Part shown: positions 10,001 to 16,951 of the stretch, piece by piece
How the letters are laid out: every line of letters begins with the position of its first letter
Numbering within the stretch: position 1 is the stretch's first letter
DNA from: Synoicihabitans lomoniglobus
GTDB taxonomy: Bacteria > Verrucomicrobiota > Verrucomicrobiia > Opitutales > Opitutaceae
Direction of reading: 5' to 3'
Length of the DNA: 64,000 nucleotides
NCBI RefSeq assembly: GCF_029023725.1
Contig: NZ_CP119075.1
Coordinates: 801,501-865,500, forward strand
Program-made: the position numbers and the translations under genes
The notes under the pieces: generated by a model
Databases searched by the model: none
Told to the model about the DNA's origin: nothing
The model's input: only the letters and a program-made list of their open reading frames with translations

Positions 10001-11419
10001 ATCCAATGACTCCGTGCTGAAGCGTGAGGCGTCCTCGACCGTATAGATGCTATTGAATTGGATGAGACCGGAGTCCTCGACCACTACGCTTCCGTCGTTC
10101 CAATTGGTGCCGCCCCCATTGAAAACGATGGTGCCTGCCCGCACATCGAGCGTATCCACACTGTTGTTGCTGAACGGGGCATTGAAGGTAGTCGTGCCGG
10201 TGCCGGTCTTGAGATAAGTGCCTGCATTGTTGAAACCTGCGCCGCCGTTGAACGACTGGTTCTCGTCCAATTTATCGTAAAAATAACCAGAGTTCGTAAA
10301 TGAACCGTTCGCGTTGGTGTTCAGGTTGGCATCGGTCCAGTAGACGGTGCCTTCGTTGATGATATCACGGTTGTTAAAGTAGGCGATGGAGCCGCCGCTG
10401 GGCCGAATAATCAGGGTGCCATCGTAACCGATGGTCGTGGTCGCGCCGTCGGCGTTGGCATCCCAGTCGCCGCCGGCCCAGTCGAAGAAGCCGTTTATGG
10501 TGTGGGTGCCTTCGAGTTCGCCGCCAGATTGGTGGAGGTTGGCCGCGAGCTGACCGGACAAGTTGAGCTCGCCCGCGCTTAATTCGTAGCCGTAGTCGAC
10601 GGTCTCTTCGCTATGGGGCAGGTAGAAGGCGTTCGTGCCGTCGAGTTCGTTTTCGTTTTCGGCGTTGCCGACCTCCAAGTCCGATGCGTTTACGATCGTG
10701 TAGCTGCCGGCAAATTTGATCAGACCCGATTGAGTGACCCGCATGACAGCACCGTCGGAATTGGTGCCGCCGCCATTGAGCAGGAATACTCCGTTGGAGA
10801 CCTGCAAGGTTTCAGCCGAATTGTTGTCGAAAACCTGATTCGCCGTGGTGACGCCCGATCCAGATTTATAGTAGCTGCCGTTGTTGGTGAAGGTGGAGGC
10901 CCCATCAATGGAGTAGTTGGCTACCGTTTGATCGTAAAAGTAGCCGTTGTTGATGAATGCCCCATTCGCGTTGGTCGCGATGTTCCCTTCCGACCAATAT
11001 ACGGCACCATTGTTGGTTATCGTGCTGTCGAAGTAATAGTGAATACTTGTTCCTTCGATATCCAACCCGGCTTCGGTGCCGATAATCAGACTAAGGTCGC
11101 TGATCGCGCCCACGGTCCATTGCGAGTTAGCTCCCGCCGCAATCAGGCTTAAGCTGTCCGTATCCGAGTGGGTTTCTCCCGTTAGATTGCCTCCTCCCAG
11201 CCTTAGTCGTCCCGTCGAATTTACCCCGTCGACGGTAAGTGTGCCGCTGTTAATGATGGCGGTGTCGGAGGGGCCTGGAATGTTACCGCTGCTCCAGGCT
11301 CCGTTGTTGGTCCAGGTCAGTCCGTTGTCCTCATATTCGACGTCAGGGGCGGGGGTGCCAAGCAGGGTCGAAGAGCAAAGAATCGACGGGAATACTAACC
11401 AACGGTGGGAGCGTAGCAT
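4004..11419 (-). CDS. Giant beta-strand repeat surface protein with PEP-CTERM sorting tail
   Basis: A 2471-residue predicted exported protein. The N-terminus is a short basic and hydrophobic leader (MLRSHRWLVFPSILCSSTLL). The body is built of Gly/Asn/Thr/Ser-rich repeats with phrases such as NGTLVLNGGG, TTTIGYDGTLIIRPSGG and VYWTDANLNTNANGSF, typical of parallel beta-helix, autotransporter-associated-repeat proteins. Four copies of a 212-214-residue unit lie between about 8.0 and 10.5 kb and are strongly conserved; flanking units are more diverged. The C-terminus has the tripartite PEP-CTERM signal: VPEPSTWAL, a hydrophobic segment, and KTRRRRRS. In characterised systems this tail is recognised by an exosortase; none is encoded in the window. 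There is no autotransporter barrel at the C-terminus. Likely an adhesin or cell-surface/biofilm protein. The ligand is unknown. Confidence 0.9.
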   Translation of the reverse strand: MLRSHRWLVFPSILCSSTLLGTPAPDVEYEDNGLTWTNNGAWSSGNIPGPSDTAIINSGTLTVDGVNSTGRLRLGGGNLTGETHSDTDSLSLIAAGANSQWTVGAISDLSLIIGTEAGLDIEGTSIHYYFDSTITNNGAVYWSEGNIATNANGAFINNGYFYDQTVANYSIDGASTFTNNGSYYKSGSGVTTANQVFDNNSAETLQVSNGVFLLNGGGTNSDGAVMRVTQSGLIKFAGSYTIVNASDLEVGNAENENELDGTNAFYLPHSEETVDYGYELSAGELNLSGQLAANLHQSGGELEGTHTINGFFDWAGGDWDANADGATTTIGYDGTLIIRPSGGSIAYFNNRDIINEGTVYWTDANLNTNANGSFTNSGYFYDKLDENQSFNGGAGFNNAGTYLKTGTGTTTFNAPFSNNSVDTLDVRAGTIVFNGGGTNWNDGSVVVEDSGLIQFNSIYTVEDASRFSTESLDGSHSFVVPAIDDLSVYFGYQLTGGELTLEGVLSAQMQQTGGELDGTHTLSGNYDWAGGDWDANADGATTTIGYGGTLIIRPSGGSIAYFNNRDIINYGDVYWTDANLNTNANGSFTNYGFFYDQLDENQSVNGGSGFHNSGTYRKTGAGITTFNSAFNNSSPTTLDVRNGTLVLNGGGTNYSYGSMYARDAGLIQFNSIYSILNASGLQTSELDESHRFFIPNSEASIAYGYKLTGGELTMDGNLSVNFHQTGGELDGTHTLNGFYDWAGGDWDANADGETTTINYDGTLIIRPSGGSIAYFNNRDIVNLGTVYWSDANLNTNANGSFTNYGYFYDVLDENQSFNGGSSFDNSGTYQKTGAGTTTFNTAFNNSSPTTLDVQNGTLILSGGGTNTSYGSMIARDSGLIQFNSNYNIVDASQLQTDDLDGTHSFDVTDETSTSFGYQLTSGELTMDGEISVDFQQTGGELHGTNTLSGIYDWAGGYWVASVDGDTTTIDSEGTLIIRPSGGSIAYFFNRDIINEGTVYWADANLNTNSNGSFSNLGTFNDQLDQNHAFSGGSGFTNSGFYHKDGSGTTDIQTSFVHEGTLNLNAGVMQLSGSGSIDEYSIVNLGDQTKLSLISDFSIANLGSFYGNGTLAIEGGTTSAEGSFYAGELLLANGVLVGNHDIGSTMAWQWGTWGAGTTTIGSTAVLNITGLGTHTMSDRHVVNDGTINWLSSGGGLGLNHASTITNNGLFNDNLTLEYPSGEIVFTSMGGLGSFTNSSSGTYRKSGGSSSIYLIPFHNHGTIDVDAGYLSLVGGGTFGSTSSVTVAEQSSLQFVSDYVVEDAASLQGSGQYLIGNESTVSLTGTISAEGGMIVSDSTLTGDHDIESALTFYESSWESGESTVSSTGQLHFTSSAESASPNKLVQRTVTASGSTVWDANDLQLNSDSSFSNQGTFSDEAAANSTDTVSIYTALGNAGLFTNTSSGTYTKTSSGTTEMAVLFNNDGMVDIQSGALLIMHGGTASSTGVFKVATSSELHFNDDYILDDLASLTGDGNYFIDGGELTTSGILSGNLTTNGGDINGPVTVAGQLILNTGGLVEGNDLTVGTTGSLFVNESSDIFLDDMTLTVESFGYVQWNAADIYLTDTAQIINHGEISITTPISIAPGDSIAAQTLVNNGTLAKTYGSGRTTIAVPLENNGTIDIENGVLVLTADATLASGSAVKLGYGDLYIPPATFETAVVIEEPRSEEYFDDHELVIAGGTTTAPDASIFEGDGLLVVEGGTLEIEGNLAVDLVLEDGTLDTTGLEIARGLEIYGGSIASGSKISVLAEAEALIETATLELTSSTITIESGALLDWTAGDIDTLGNDSGFIIDGLMTAQSDNTLSNDLGSGGFLVINGDFRKTGGTGTTTLDVHVAVDGGRFEVHTGTVDLIDSGGFNSALFDVWAGATLNFDNPSGLFIFGDADTTFQNGGTVNFNAGTFSVPDAINFGQHATLSGGSLLTNTDFALSGNLTWTGGSINSDSTVITTAGTLELANSVTNAVDTDFTVEGTLAWTAGDIAVTGGLTIAESGQFRIETDGTFSSVESTYAIASDGAVIKTETSGITNFNVPLNAKGYLEVQTGTMNLNAGGSLKDATVDIWSDSTLNINDGFNFDNGVVVTNGGNLNLTAGTFTLNDSVNLGAHATVSGGTVAGTHSITGRINMTGGTLDSAGTTTIDADGSLGLANPSGNTINREINVSADGELAWNTGDLNLSVPLDLDGDLTIGTDGTLANTGSAEIYVGSTGAIVKTGGSGTTTIDVPVINHGTLLAESGTLHFGSTVDMMGTLALGSGTITFASPIEFGTSSKLAGNGTFTGDVEIKGAIAPGNSVGSLNIVGDLTLASSANSLFEIDTAASPIQADLVSVSGNLTLDGNLSLDFLASVDPITTDMFTIYTAANLTGTFANIANGNRLYTADLQRSFVVNYGASSVFDANSVILSNFEFTPVPEPSTWALMITGLSLIGWKTRRRRRS
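8000..10530 (-). repeat. Four tandem ~640-bp intragenic repeats
   Basis: Using the GGELxGTHT anchor, copies begin near 10525, 9885, 9245 and 8610, giving periods of about 642, 639 and 636 bases, all in frame. The core block GTLIIRPSGGSIAYF is unchanged in all four, and the surrounding DNA is nearly identical in places. Edges are approximate because the outer units diverge gradually. Confidence 0.85.
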
Positions 11420-11662
11420 GGTAATATCGGGAGTTACATGACCGTTGGGACAATTCGGGTATAAATCGAGCCATCAGACACTAAGGGAAATTCTCCATTT
11501 ATCGTGGGGCTCGTCCAGAGTAACTGCCATTGTTTGGCAAAAAAGACGTAAAAATATCACGAAATTTCAGATTTAACCCCAAATGTCAGCGGACTGCTGC
11601 TGCCTATGGCGACATTTCACGAGGTGGTTGACCGTTGATGGCGGCTGTCGTTTAACCGGCGA
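11420..11662. other. Divergent intergenic region between the giant gene and aroB
   Basis: This 243-base, AT-richer stretch must carry the promoters of both flanking genes. A small inverted repeat TGCCA-N5-TGGCA sits at 11525-11539. I could not assign -35/-10 boxes with confidence on either strand, and no clear Shine-Dalgarno precedes the giant gene's ATG. Confidence 0.4.
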
Positions 11663-12751
11663 ATGGTCGAAAGTCTCACGGTCAGTTTAGGTTCGCGCAG
11701 TTACCCCATTCACTTCGGAGCCAATCTCCGTTCGTTGATTGCGGCGGAAATTACGCGGTTACGGGCAGAGGGGCGCAAGGTCGTCATCGTCACCGATCGA
11801 GCGGTGGCGGAGGCGCAGGCGGAAGCACTGGGCGCGATGGGGGACGGGGTGCCGACGATCTCAGTCGCGGCGGGCGAAGCGTCCAAATCGGCGACCGAGC
11901 TGGCTCGGATTTGGGATTTTCTGGCCGAGCAATCGGTGGATCGCGGCGGAGTGGTGCTGGCGTTTGGGGGTGGGGTGGTGGGCGACTTGGCCGGCTTTGC
12001 CGCGGCGAGTTATCTGCGTGGCGTGGCCTTTTATCAGATGCCGACAACGTTGCTCGCGATGGTGGATAGCTCCGTGGGTGGGAAAACCGGCATCAATCTC
12101 GGCGCGGGCAAAAACCTGGTGGGCGCATTCCACCAGCCGCAGGCGGTTTTCGTCGACACCGACCTACTGACGACGCTGCCACCGCGCGAATTCGCGGCCG
12201 GCATGGCGGAAGTCATCAAATACGGATTGTTGGGCGACGCGGAATTGTTTGCGGAGCTCGAGCTCACCCCGCTGGGGGTCGACAGCCTGCATTTGGCCAC
12301 CGTGGTGCGACGCTGCTGCGAAGCGAAAGCCCGGATCGTGGAGGCTGATGAATTTGAAACCGCCGCTTCCGGTGGACGCGCGTTGCTCAACCTGGGTCAC
12401 ACCTTTGCCCATGCGATCGAGAAGAACGCCGGCTACGGCGTCTATCTGCATGGCGAAGCCGTGGCGGTCGGTCTTGCGGCGGCGGCTCGACTTTCCCGCG
12501 AATTGGGCTTGGTCGACGATGCCACGGTGGCGCGGGTGGAGCGTATATTGACGGCTCACAAGTTGCCGATCGCTTTGCGTGCGCCCATCGGCGTCGGGAC
12601 GCTGATGAGGGCCATGGCGCGGGATAAGAAAGTTCGGGCCGGGCAACTCCGCTTCGTGGTGCTGGAGGCGGTGGGCCAATCCGCGACGCACGACCAAGTC
12701 GACCACGCGCTGGTGGAACGGGTGTGGCGTGAAGTGGGGGCGGCGGACTAG
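11663..12751 (+). CDS. aroB: 3-dehydroquinate synthase
   Basis: Converts DAHP to 3-dehydroquinate, the second step of the shikimate pathway, in the cytoplasm with NAD+ and a divalent metal. The 362-residue length is normal. Diagnostic blocks are the nucleotide-binding LAFGGGVVGDLAGFAAA, the substrate loop MPTTLLAMVDSSVGGKTGIN, the metal ligands in EVIKYGLLGDAELF and LNLGHTFAHAIE, and the later YLHGEAVAVGL. The ATG at 11663 matches the family N-terminus. It heads a run of plus-strand housekeeping genes with short spacers (45 bases to the next gene). Confidence 0.97.
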   Translation: MVESLTVSLGSRSYPIHFGANLRSLIAAEITRLRAEGRKVVIVTDRAVAEAQAEALGAMGDGVPTISVAAGEASKSATELARIWDFLAEQSVDRGGVVLAFGGGVVGDLAGFAAASYLRGVAFYQMPTTLLAMVDSSVGGKTGINLGAGKNLVGAFHQPQAVFVDTDLLTTLPPREFAAGMAEVIKYGLLGDAELFAELELTPLGVDSLHLATVVRRCCEAKARIVEADEFETAASGGRALLNLGHTFAHAIEKNAGYGVYLHGEAVAVGLAAAARLSRELGLVDDATVARVERILTAHKLPIALRAPIGVGTLMRAMARDKKVRAGQLRFVVLEAVGQSATHDQVDHALVERVWREVGAAD

Positions 12752-12796
12752 CGATTTTCATGTATTTCGGCGGCGAAGTCATTAGGCTGCCGTTTC

Positions 12797-13417
12797 ATGT
12801 CCGCGATCGACGAAGGCATTGTCCGCGAATACTTTGAGCAGAGTGGCTTCCTCGTGCGCCAGGTGCGGAAGTATCAGGTGCAGTCGCGCAAAAAGCAGTC
12901 GGACGAGGAGATCGATTTGCTGGTCTACAACCCGGCCTGGAAGCGTCAGGCGCGGAAGCCGGATTTCTTTCTGTTCGCATCGGAACTACCGTATCTGCAC
13001 CGCGCCGTGGTGGCGGTGAAACCGTGGCACACCGGCGTATTTTCGGCGGCCATGATCAAGGGCTCGCCGGAGATTTTGCGTTTCCTCGAAGAGCAGGTGA
13101 TCAAGGAGATCGATCGCTTTTTTCCGCCCACCGACGATGCGGAGGCGGGCGACGCACCGGCCAAGATTCTGGTCCTGCCGGGACTGCCGACTCAGGAACC
13201 CTACCGTTCGCAGGCGGTGGCGCTGTTGCAGGAGCGCGGCGTGGATGGCATCATATCGTTCCGCGCCATGTTGCTCGATTTGATTGATAAGATTGAGGTC
13301 AACCGCAACTACCGCAAAAGCGACACCATGCAGGTGATCCGCATTCTTAAAAACTATGAGCTGCTGCGGGACAGTCAGCTCGATTTACTCGGCGGTGACC
13401 GTCGAGCCAAACTGTAG
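12797..13417 (+). CDS. Conserved-looking protein of unknown function, possible degenerate PD-(D/E)XK fold
   Basis: 206 residues, soluble, no signal or membrane segment. I do not recognise a named family. The order of elements resembles restriction-endonuclease-like folds: an N-terminal helix (VREYFEQSGFLVRQVRKY), a strand with an acidic residue (EEIDLLVYNP), then a strand ending in lysine (HRAVVAVKPWH). The usual Glu of the ExK motif is replaced by Ala (AVK), so catalysis by that scheme would be impaired. The C-terminal third is helical with a basic end (NRNYRKSDTMQVIRILKNYELL). It lies between aroB and lpxA with 45- and 6-base spacers, so it is probably co-transcribed with them. The fold idea is inference only. 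Confidence 0.75.
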   Translation: MSAIDEGIVREYFEQSGFLVRQVRKYQVQSRKKQSDEEIDLLVYNPAWKRQARKPDFFLFASELPYLHRAVVAVKPWHTGVFSAAMIKGSPEILRFLEEQVIKEIDRFFPPTDDAEAGDAPAKILVLPGLPTQEPYRSQAVALLQERGVDGIISFRAMLLDLIDKIEVNRNYRKSDTMQVIRILKNYELLRDSQLDLLGGDRRAKL

Positions 13418-13423
13418 GTTGTC

Positions 13424-14185
13424 ATGGCAACATTGATACATCCGGGATCTTTCGTGGACCCCGCCGCTCAACTCGGCGTTGACGTCGAAATCATGGCGGG
13501 AGCCGTCGTGACCAAGTGGGCGCGTTTGGGCGATCACGTGGTCGTGCATCCCGGGGCCGTGGTGGGCGGGGATCCCCAGTATCTGGGATTTGATCGGGCT
13601 ACGCCGAGTTGGGTGGACGTGGGCAAGGGAACGGTCCTGCGCGAGAACGTGACGCTCAACCGCTCGATGTATGCCGACCAAGCGACGACGATTGGTGCGC
13701 GCGGTTTCTTCATGGCGGGCAGCCACGCCGGCCATGATTGCGCGGTGGCCGCCGACGTGGTGCTCGCCAACAACGCCATGCTGGCCGGACACGTGTCGGT
13801 CGGGGCCAACACGTTCGTCGGTGGCGGCGCGGGCATTCACCAGTTTGTGCGCATAGGCGCGGTGGTGATGGTGGCCGGTCTGGCGCGGGTGACCAAGGAC
13901 GTGCCGCCATATTGCATGGTGGCGGAACGTGACGAACTGGTGGGGCTTAATTTGGTGGGCTTGAAACGTCGGGGGTGGCCGCCCGAAGTGATGCGGGAAC
14001 TCAAAGCCGTTTATCGGGCGGTGATGCGCCCCACCGGAAACCTGCGCACGCTGGCGGCCGAATTATTGCCGGATATCCGGTGCGGAGAGGCGCAGGCGTT
14101 TTTGCGTTTTTTTGAAGGAGGCAAACGTCCCGTGGCGCGGCCCTCGCGAGCACGAGATAACGGAGGAGTCGATGGCGATGGGTAA
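13424..14185 (+). CDS. lpxA: Acyl-ACP--UDP-N-acetylglucosamine O-acyltransferase
   Basis: Catalyses the first acylation in lipid A synthesis, placing a 3-hydroxyacyl chain on UDP-GlcNAc. The 253-residue protein has the left-handed beta-helix hexapeptide pattern throughout its first 190 residues. The catalytic-His segment is FMAGSHAGHDC, followed by NNAMLAGHVSVGANTFVGGGAGIHQFVRIG, and then the alpha-helical C-terminus after GLNLVGLKRRG. These features separate LpxA from LpxD. It starts at ATG 13424, 6 bases after the preceding gene. The usual neighbours fabZ, lpxD and lpxB are not here. Its presence argues for an LPS-bearing outer membrane. Confidence 0.93.
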   Translation: MATLIHPGSFVDPAAQLGVDVEIMAGAVVTKWARLGDHVVVHPGAVVGGDPQYLGFDRATPSWVDVGKGTVLRENVTLNRSMYADQATTIGARGFFMAGSHAGHDCAVAADVVLANNAMLAGHVSVGANTFVGGGAGIHQFVRIGAVVMVAGLARVTKDVPPYCMVAERDELVGLNLVGLKRRGWPPEVMRELKAVYRAVMRPTGNLRTLAAELLPDIRCGEAQAFLRFFEGGKRPVARPSRARDNGGVDGDG

Positions 14186-14223
14186 GCGGCATTTCCTCGA
14201 TCTTGCCGCAGTCGAGCCGGAGG

Positions 14224-14296
14224 GGATGTCGGGCGTGAAGCCCGACCCACGACGAGGCGCTGCATATTTGTGGGTCGGGCTTTATGCCCGACGTCC
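14224..14296. repeat. REP/BIME-like palindromic element between lpxA and pdxA
   Basis: Two 27-base arms (14224-14250 and 14270-14296) are inverted copies with three mismatches. Each arm is itself a hairpin, GTCGGGC-N5-GCCCGAC. The 19-base centre is unpaired. The arrangement (two small palindromes in inverted order, between genes) matches REP doublets described in other bacteria. It ends 21 bases before the pdxA start. Confidence 0.75.
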
Positions 14297-14317
14297 GCGC
14301 GGACGGGAGAACACGTC

Positions 14318-15229
14318 GTGAAACCGTTGGCTTTTACGTGTGGCGACCCCGCTGGGGTGGGCCCCGAAATCATTGCGGCGTGGTTGGCCGGCCATCCTGA
14401 GGATTCCGCCAACGTGGTCGTCATCGGTCCGGCCGACTGGCTGGATTCACTACCGGGATCGGCGCGGCGGATCATGGTTGGCGCTCCGGCGTATCGGGCC
14501 GGACCGGGTGAACCGGACGACGAGGGCGCGGAATTGGCTTGGGCGGCGATGCAGCTCGCGGCCGAAGGGTGTGCGGCGGGCCAATTTTCCGGCGTGGTAA
14601 CGGGGCCGGTGAGCAAAGCGCGACTGGCGGCGGTGGGTTATCCGCATCCGGGCCAAACGGAATTTTTTGCCGAGGCGTGGGGCGGTGACCCCGTCATGGC
14701 TTTTCGCGGTGATCACCTGCGGTTAACCTTGGCGACCTGGCACATTCCGCTGCGCGAGGTATCGGCCGCGCTGTCCCCGGCTGTGATCGAACGGGCGGTG
14801 CGTGCGGCGGAGCAGCTGGCGCGGGCGGATGGTATCGCCCAACCGCGGATCGCGGTGTGCGGTCTCAATCCCCACGCGGGCGAAGGTGGCGTGCTGGGGC
14901 GCGAAGAAATTGAGCTCATTGATCCGCTGCTCGATCATTTGCGCGGCGAGATCCCGGGCGTATCGCACACGTTGCCGGCGGACACGGTATTTGGTCGGGC
15001 CTTGAAGGGGGACTTCGACGCGGTCGTGGCGCTCTATCACGACCAAGGTCTCGGGCCGCTTAAAACCATCGATTTCGACAATGCGGTGAACGTGACGCTC
15101 GGCTTGCCCCACGTGCGCACGAGTCCCGACCACGGCACGGGTTTCGACATCGCGGGGCAGGGCACCGCGAGCGCGACGAGCTTTGCGCGGGCGGTGGAGC
15201 TGGCCCGGCGGTTAGCCGGTCACCAATGA
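14318..15229 (+). CDS. pdxA: 4-hydroxythreonine-4-phosphate dehydrogenase
   Basis: Oxidises 4-phosphohydroxy-L-threonine with NAD(P)+ in the DXP-independent branch of pyridoxal 5'-phosphate synthesis. The 303-residue product has the family signatures FTCGDPAGVGPEI, GVVTGPVSKA, the metal-binding His in GYPHPGQTEFF, AVCGLNPHAGEGG, YHDQGLGPLK and RTSPDHGTGFDIAG. I use the GTG at 14318, which has a GGGAGA ribosome site 8 bases upstream and the expected N-terminus; a start at 14270 would lie inside the palindromic repeat. The 3' end overlaps the convergent membrane-protein gene by 18 bases. Confidence 0.94.
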   Translation: MKPLAFTCGDPAGVGPEIIAAWLAGHPEDSANVVVIGPADWLDSLPGSARRIMVGAPAYRAGPGEPDDEGAELAWAAMQLAAEGCAAGQFSGVVTGPVSKARLAAVGYPHPGQTEFFAEAWGGDPVMAFRGDHLRLTLATWHIPLREVSAALSPAVIERAVRAAEQLARADGIAQPRIAVCGLNPHAGEGGVLGREEIELIDPLLDHLRGEIPGVSHTLPADTVFGRALKGDFDAVVALYHDQGLGPLKTIDFDNAVNVTLGLPHVRTSPDHGTGFDIAGQGTASATSFARAVELARRLAGHQ

Positions 15230-15805
15230 TTCGAGAGTTTGCTTCAATTCGCGCACCTCGGGTTTGAGGAAGGCGTTCGTGCGATGGAAGAGGAAGGCGG
15301 AGGCGATAACGAAGATGATCGCGGCCGCCACCACGCCGAACCAAGGGTTGTCGGGAGATTCGAACTCCTCGGCGATGGACTGGATTTTGCCCAGAATCAG
15401 GAGCCCGAGAAACACCAGGTAGGCGAGCGGCACCCAGTAGGTGAGATTGATCTCACGTTGCTTGTCCTTGAGCACCATTTCGAGGCAATGGCGGGTATCG
15501 TGCCGTAACAAATGAAAGCGTCTCAGGTAGCGACGCAGAATAACGCCGCCCGCCAGACAGATGGCTAGCGAGAGTGCGGGCACCAGCATTTCCCCAGCGC
15601 TGTTGCCGAGGGTGCGGGCGGGGTCGACCAGCACACGGTGGATTTGCAGTCCTAGTCCGATTCCGTTGCCGAGAATGGCGACGAGCAAAATCAAGGTATG
15701 GGTGCGGATGGAGCGGCGGGACTTGTCGATCCAAGCGCGGGCGTTGGTGGCAGGTTTGGGGGCGGGTTGAGCACCCCAGGCGGATTCCATTTCTTCGAGG
15801 CTCAT
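15212..15805 (-). CDS. Membrane protein co-encoded with the ECF sigma factor
   Basis: 197 residues with four likely membrane helices, near residues 33-52 (HTLILLVAILGNGIGLGL), 70-88, 125-140 (PLAYLVFLGLLILG) and 155-172. Short cytoplasmic-type termini carry an acidic start (MSLEEMESAW) and a coiled-coil-like end (LKPEVRELKQTLESLV). It follows the sigma-factor gene after 5 bases, the position usually held by an anti-sigma factor. There is no HxxxCxxC zinc-binding anti-sigma motif, so an anti-sigma role is inferred from context only. Its 3' end overlaps pdxA on the other strand. Confidence 0.8.
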   Translation of the reverse strand: MSLEEMESAWGAQPAPKPATNARAWIDKSRRSIRTHTLILLVAILGNGIGLGLQIHRVLVDPARTLGNSAGEMLVPALSLAICLAGGVILRRYLRRFHLLRHDTRHCLEMVLKDKQREINLTYWVPLAYLVFLGLLILGKIQSIAEEFESPDNPWFGVVAAAIIFVIASAFLFHRTNAFLKPEVRELKQTLESLVTG

Positions 15806-15810
15806 GGTGG

Positions 15811-16302
15811 TTATTTATCTTTGAGGTTGGCGGCTAGTTTTTGGCGGATGCGCGTGAGGCGCACCCCGACGTTGGAAACAGAAAGCCCGACGGATTCGGC
15901 GATGTCTTCGTAGCTGAAACCCTCGAGCTGCATCAGAATGAGCGCGCGCTCGGCCTTTGGGAGTTGGCGGATCTCGGCGTAAATGACTTCAAGGCGCGGG
16001 TCCTCGTGTTCGCTGACAAAATGCAGGGGATCGGTTTCGAATTTCTCCCGGTGACGCCGCTCGTTGCGGTGCTTGCGCACCCACGAGATGGCGCGATTGA
16101 GCGCCACCCGGTAAATGTAAGTGGATTCCTTGGCGTTACCGGTGAACCCCGGGATCGCATGCCACATCGCAAGATGAATTTCCTGTCGCAGATCGTCGCG
16201 ATCGACGGGATCGTCGCAGAACGACCGCACCACCTTGTGGATAATGCCGATGTGCTTGGACGCCCAGACGTCGAATTGTTGCTGTTGGGTTCGGTGAGTC
16301 AT
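15811..16302 (-). CDS. ECF-family RNA polymerase sigma factor
   Basis: 163 residues. The region-2 helices include DDLRQEIHLAMWHAIPGF and STYIYRVALNRAISWVRKHR (core binding and -10 recognition). Region 4 is a helix-turn-helix, LPKAERALILMQLEGFSYEDIAESVGLSVSNVGVRLTRIR, binding the -35 element. No region 1, 3 or C-terminal extension is present, as expected of a minimal ECF sigma. It is transcribed divergently from the A-type Fe-S carrier and is followed at once by a membrane protein gene. I could not identify its target promoter, though such factors usually activate their own operon. Confidence 0.93.
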   Translation of the reverse strand: MTHRTQQQQFDVWASKHIGIIHKVVRSFCDDPVDRDDLRQEIHLAMWHAIPGFTGNAKESTYIYRVALNRAISWVRKHRNERRHREKFETDPLHFVSEHEDPRLEVIYAEIRQLPKAERALILMQLEGFSYEDIAESVGLSVSNVGVRLTRIRQKLAANLKDK

Positions 16303-16438
16303 CCTGGTTCAACCCATAGGGCGCGAAAGTCGGGCCATTTCTTACACGAAATTTGGAAAAGTTGATACCGCCGGGGAACAGCGGATTGGTAACCTCGCTT
16401 GATTTGTGGGCGAGGCGCTCGATAGTCTGGGAGAAATC

Positions 16439-16831
16439 ATGTCGACTGAAACCGCACCACCGCCTCCCGCCACCGCTCTGCCCGAAGGTGTGCGCGAAGG
16501 TAACGAGAAACTGGTGAGCCTCACCGCGGCCGCCGGAAAAAAGGTGGCCGCCCTCATTGCTCGCGAACAAACCGGTGATTTCCTGCGGATCGCGATCACG
16601 GGCGGTGGTTGCAACGGACTCAGTTACAAACTGCGTTTTGTCGCGACGGCGCGCAAAGGCGACATTCTGGTGCGCTCGGCCGGGGCGACCGTTTTGGTCG
16701 ACCCCAAGACCGCGTTATACCTAAAAGGCACGGAGCTCGATTATTCGTCCGCATTGATCGCGGGCGGCTTTAAATTCACCAATCCCAACGCCAAAGCGAG
16801 TTGCTCGTGCGGCGAGAGCTTTAGTGTCTGA
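16439..16831 (+). CDS. A-type iron-sulfur carrier (IscA/SufA/ErpA family)
   Basis: Small Fe-S carrier that accepts clusters from a scaffold and delivers them to apo-proteins. Of 130 residues, the first 20 are a Pro/Ala-rich extension. The conserved cysteines are Cys58 (GGGCNGLSY) and the C-terminal pair Cys122/Cys124 (CSCGES). The ATG at 16439 has GGGAGA about 6 bases upstream; an earlier in-frame start at 16406 would add 11 residues and is less likely. It is separate from the SUF operon at 27-32 kb but would act downstream of it. The exact subfamily cannot be settled by eye. Confidence 0.92.
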   Translation: MSTETAPPPPATALPEGVREGNEKLVSLTAAAGKKVAALIAREQTGDFLRIAITGGGCNGLSYKLRFVATARKGDILVRSAGATVLVDPKTALYLKGTELDYSSALIAGGFKFTNPNAKASCSCGESFSV

Positions 16832-16861
16832 ACCAAATTGTGAGAGCCCCTTCGGGCGTCC

Positions 16862-16884
16862 AAGTAGCAGAAACGTTGCTACTT
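16862..16884 (+). promoter_or_regulatory. Perfect hairpin in the infC leader
   Basis: An 8-bp stem AAGTAGCA/TGCTACTT with a 7-base loop sits 67 bases before the infC ATG. There is no T-run, so it is not a typical terminator. It may be a leader structure or another small extragenic palindrome. Confidence 0.45.
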
Positions 16885-16951
16885 CGTTGTTGTCTTCGCA
16901 CTTCTGCGGGGCGAAAAGCGTCACGACCTACTTCGAGTTGAACCTTATTTG

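Noticed and set aside
16910..16951. Possible AUU-type start of infC, as in other bacteria
   Set aside because: The codons directly before the ATG are TAT and TTG; the ATG at 16952 is a normal start with the family N-terminus, so no special start is needed.
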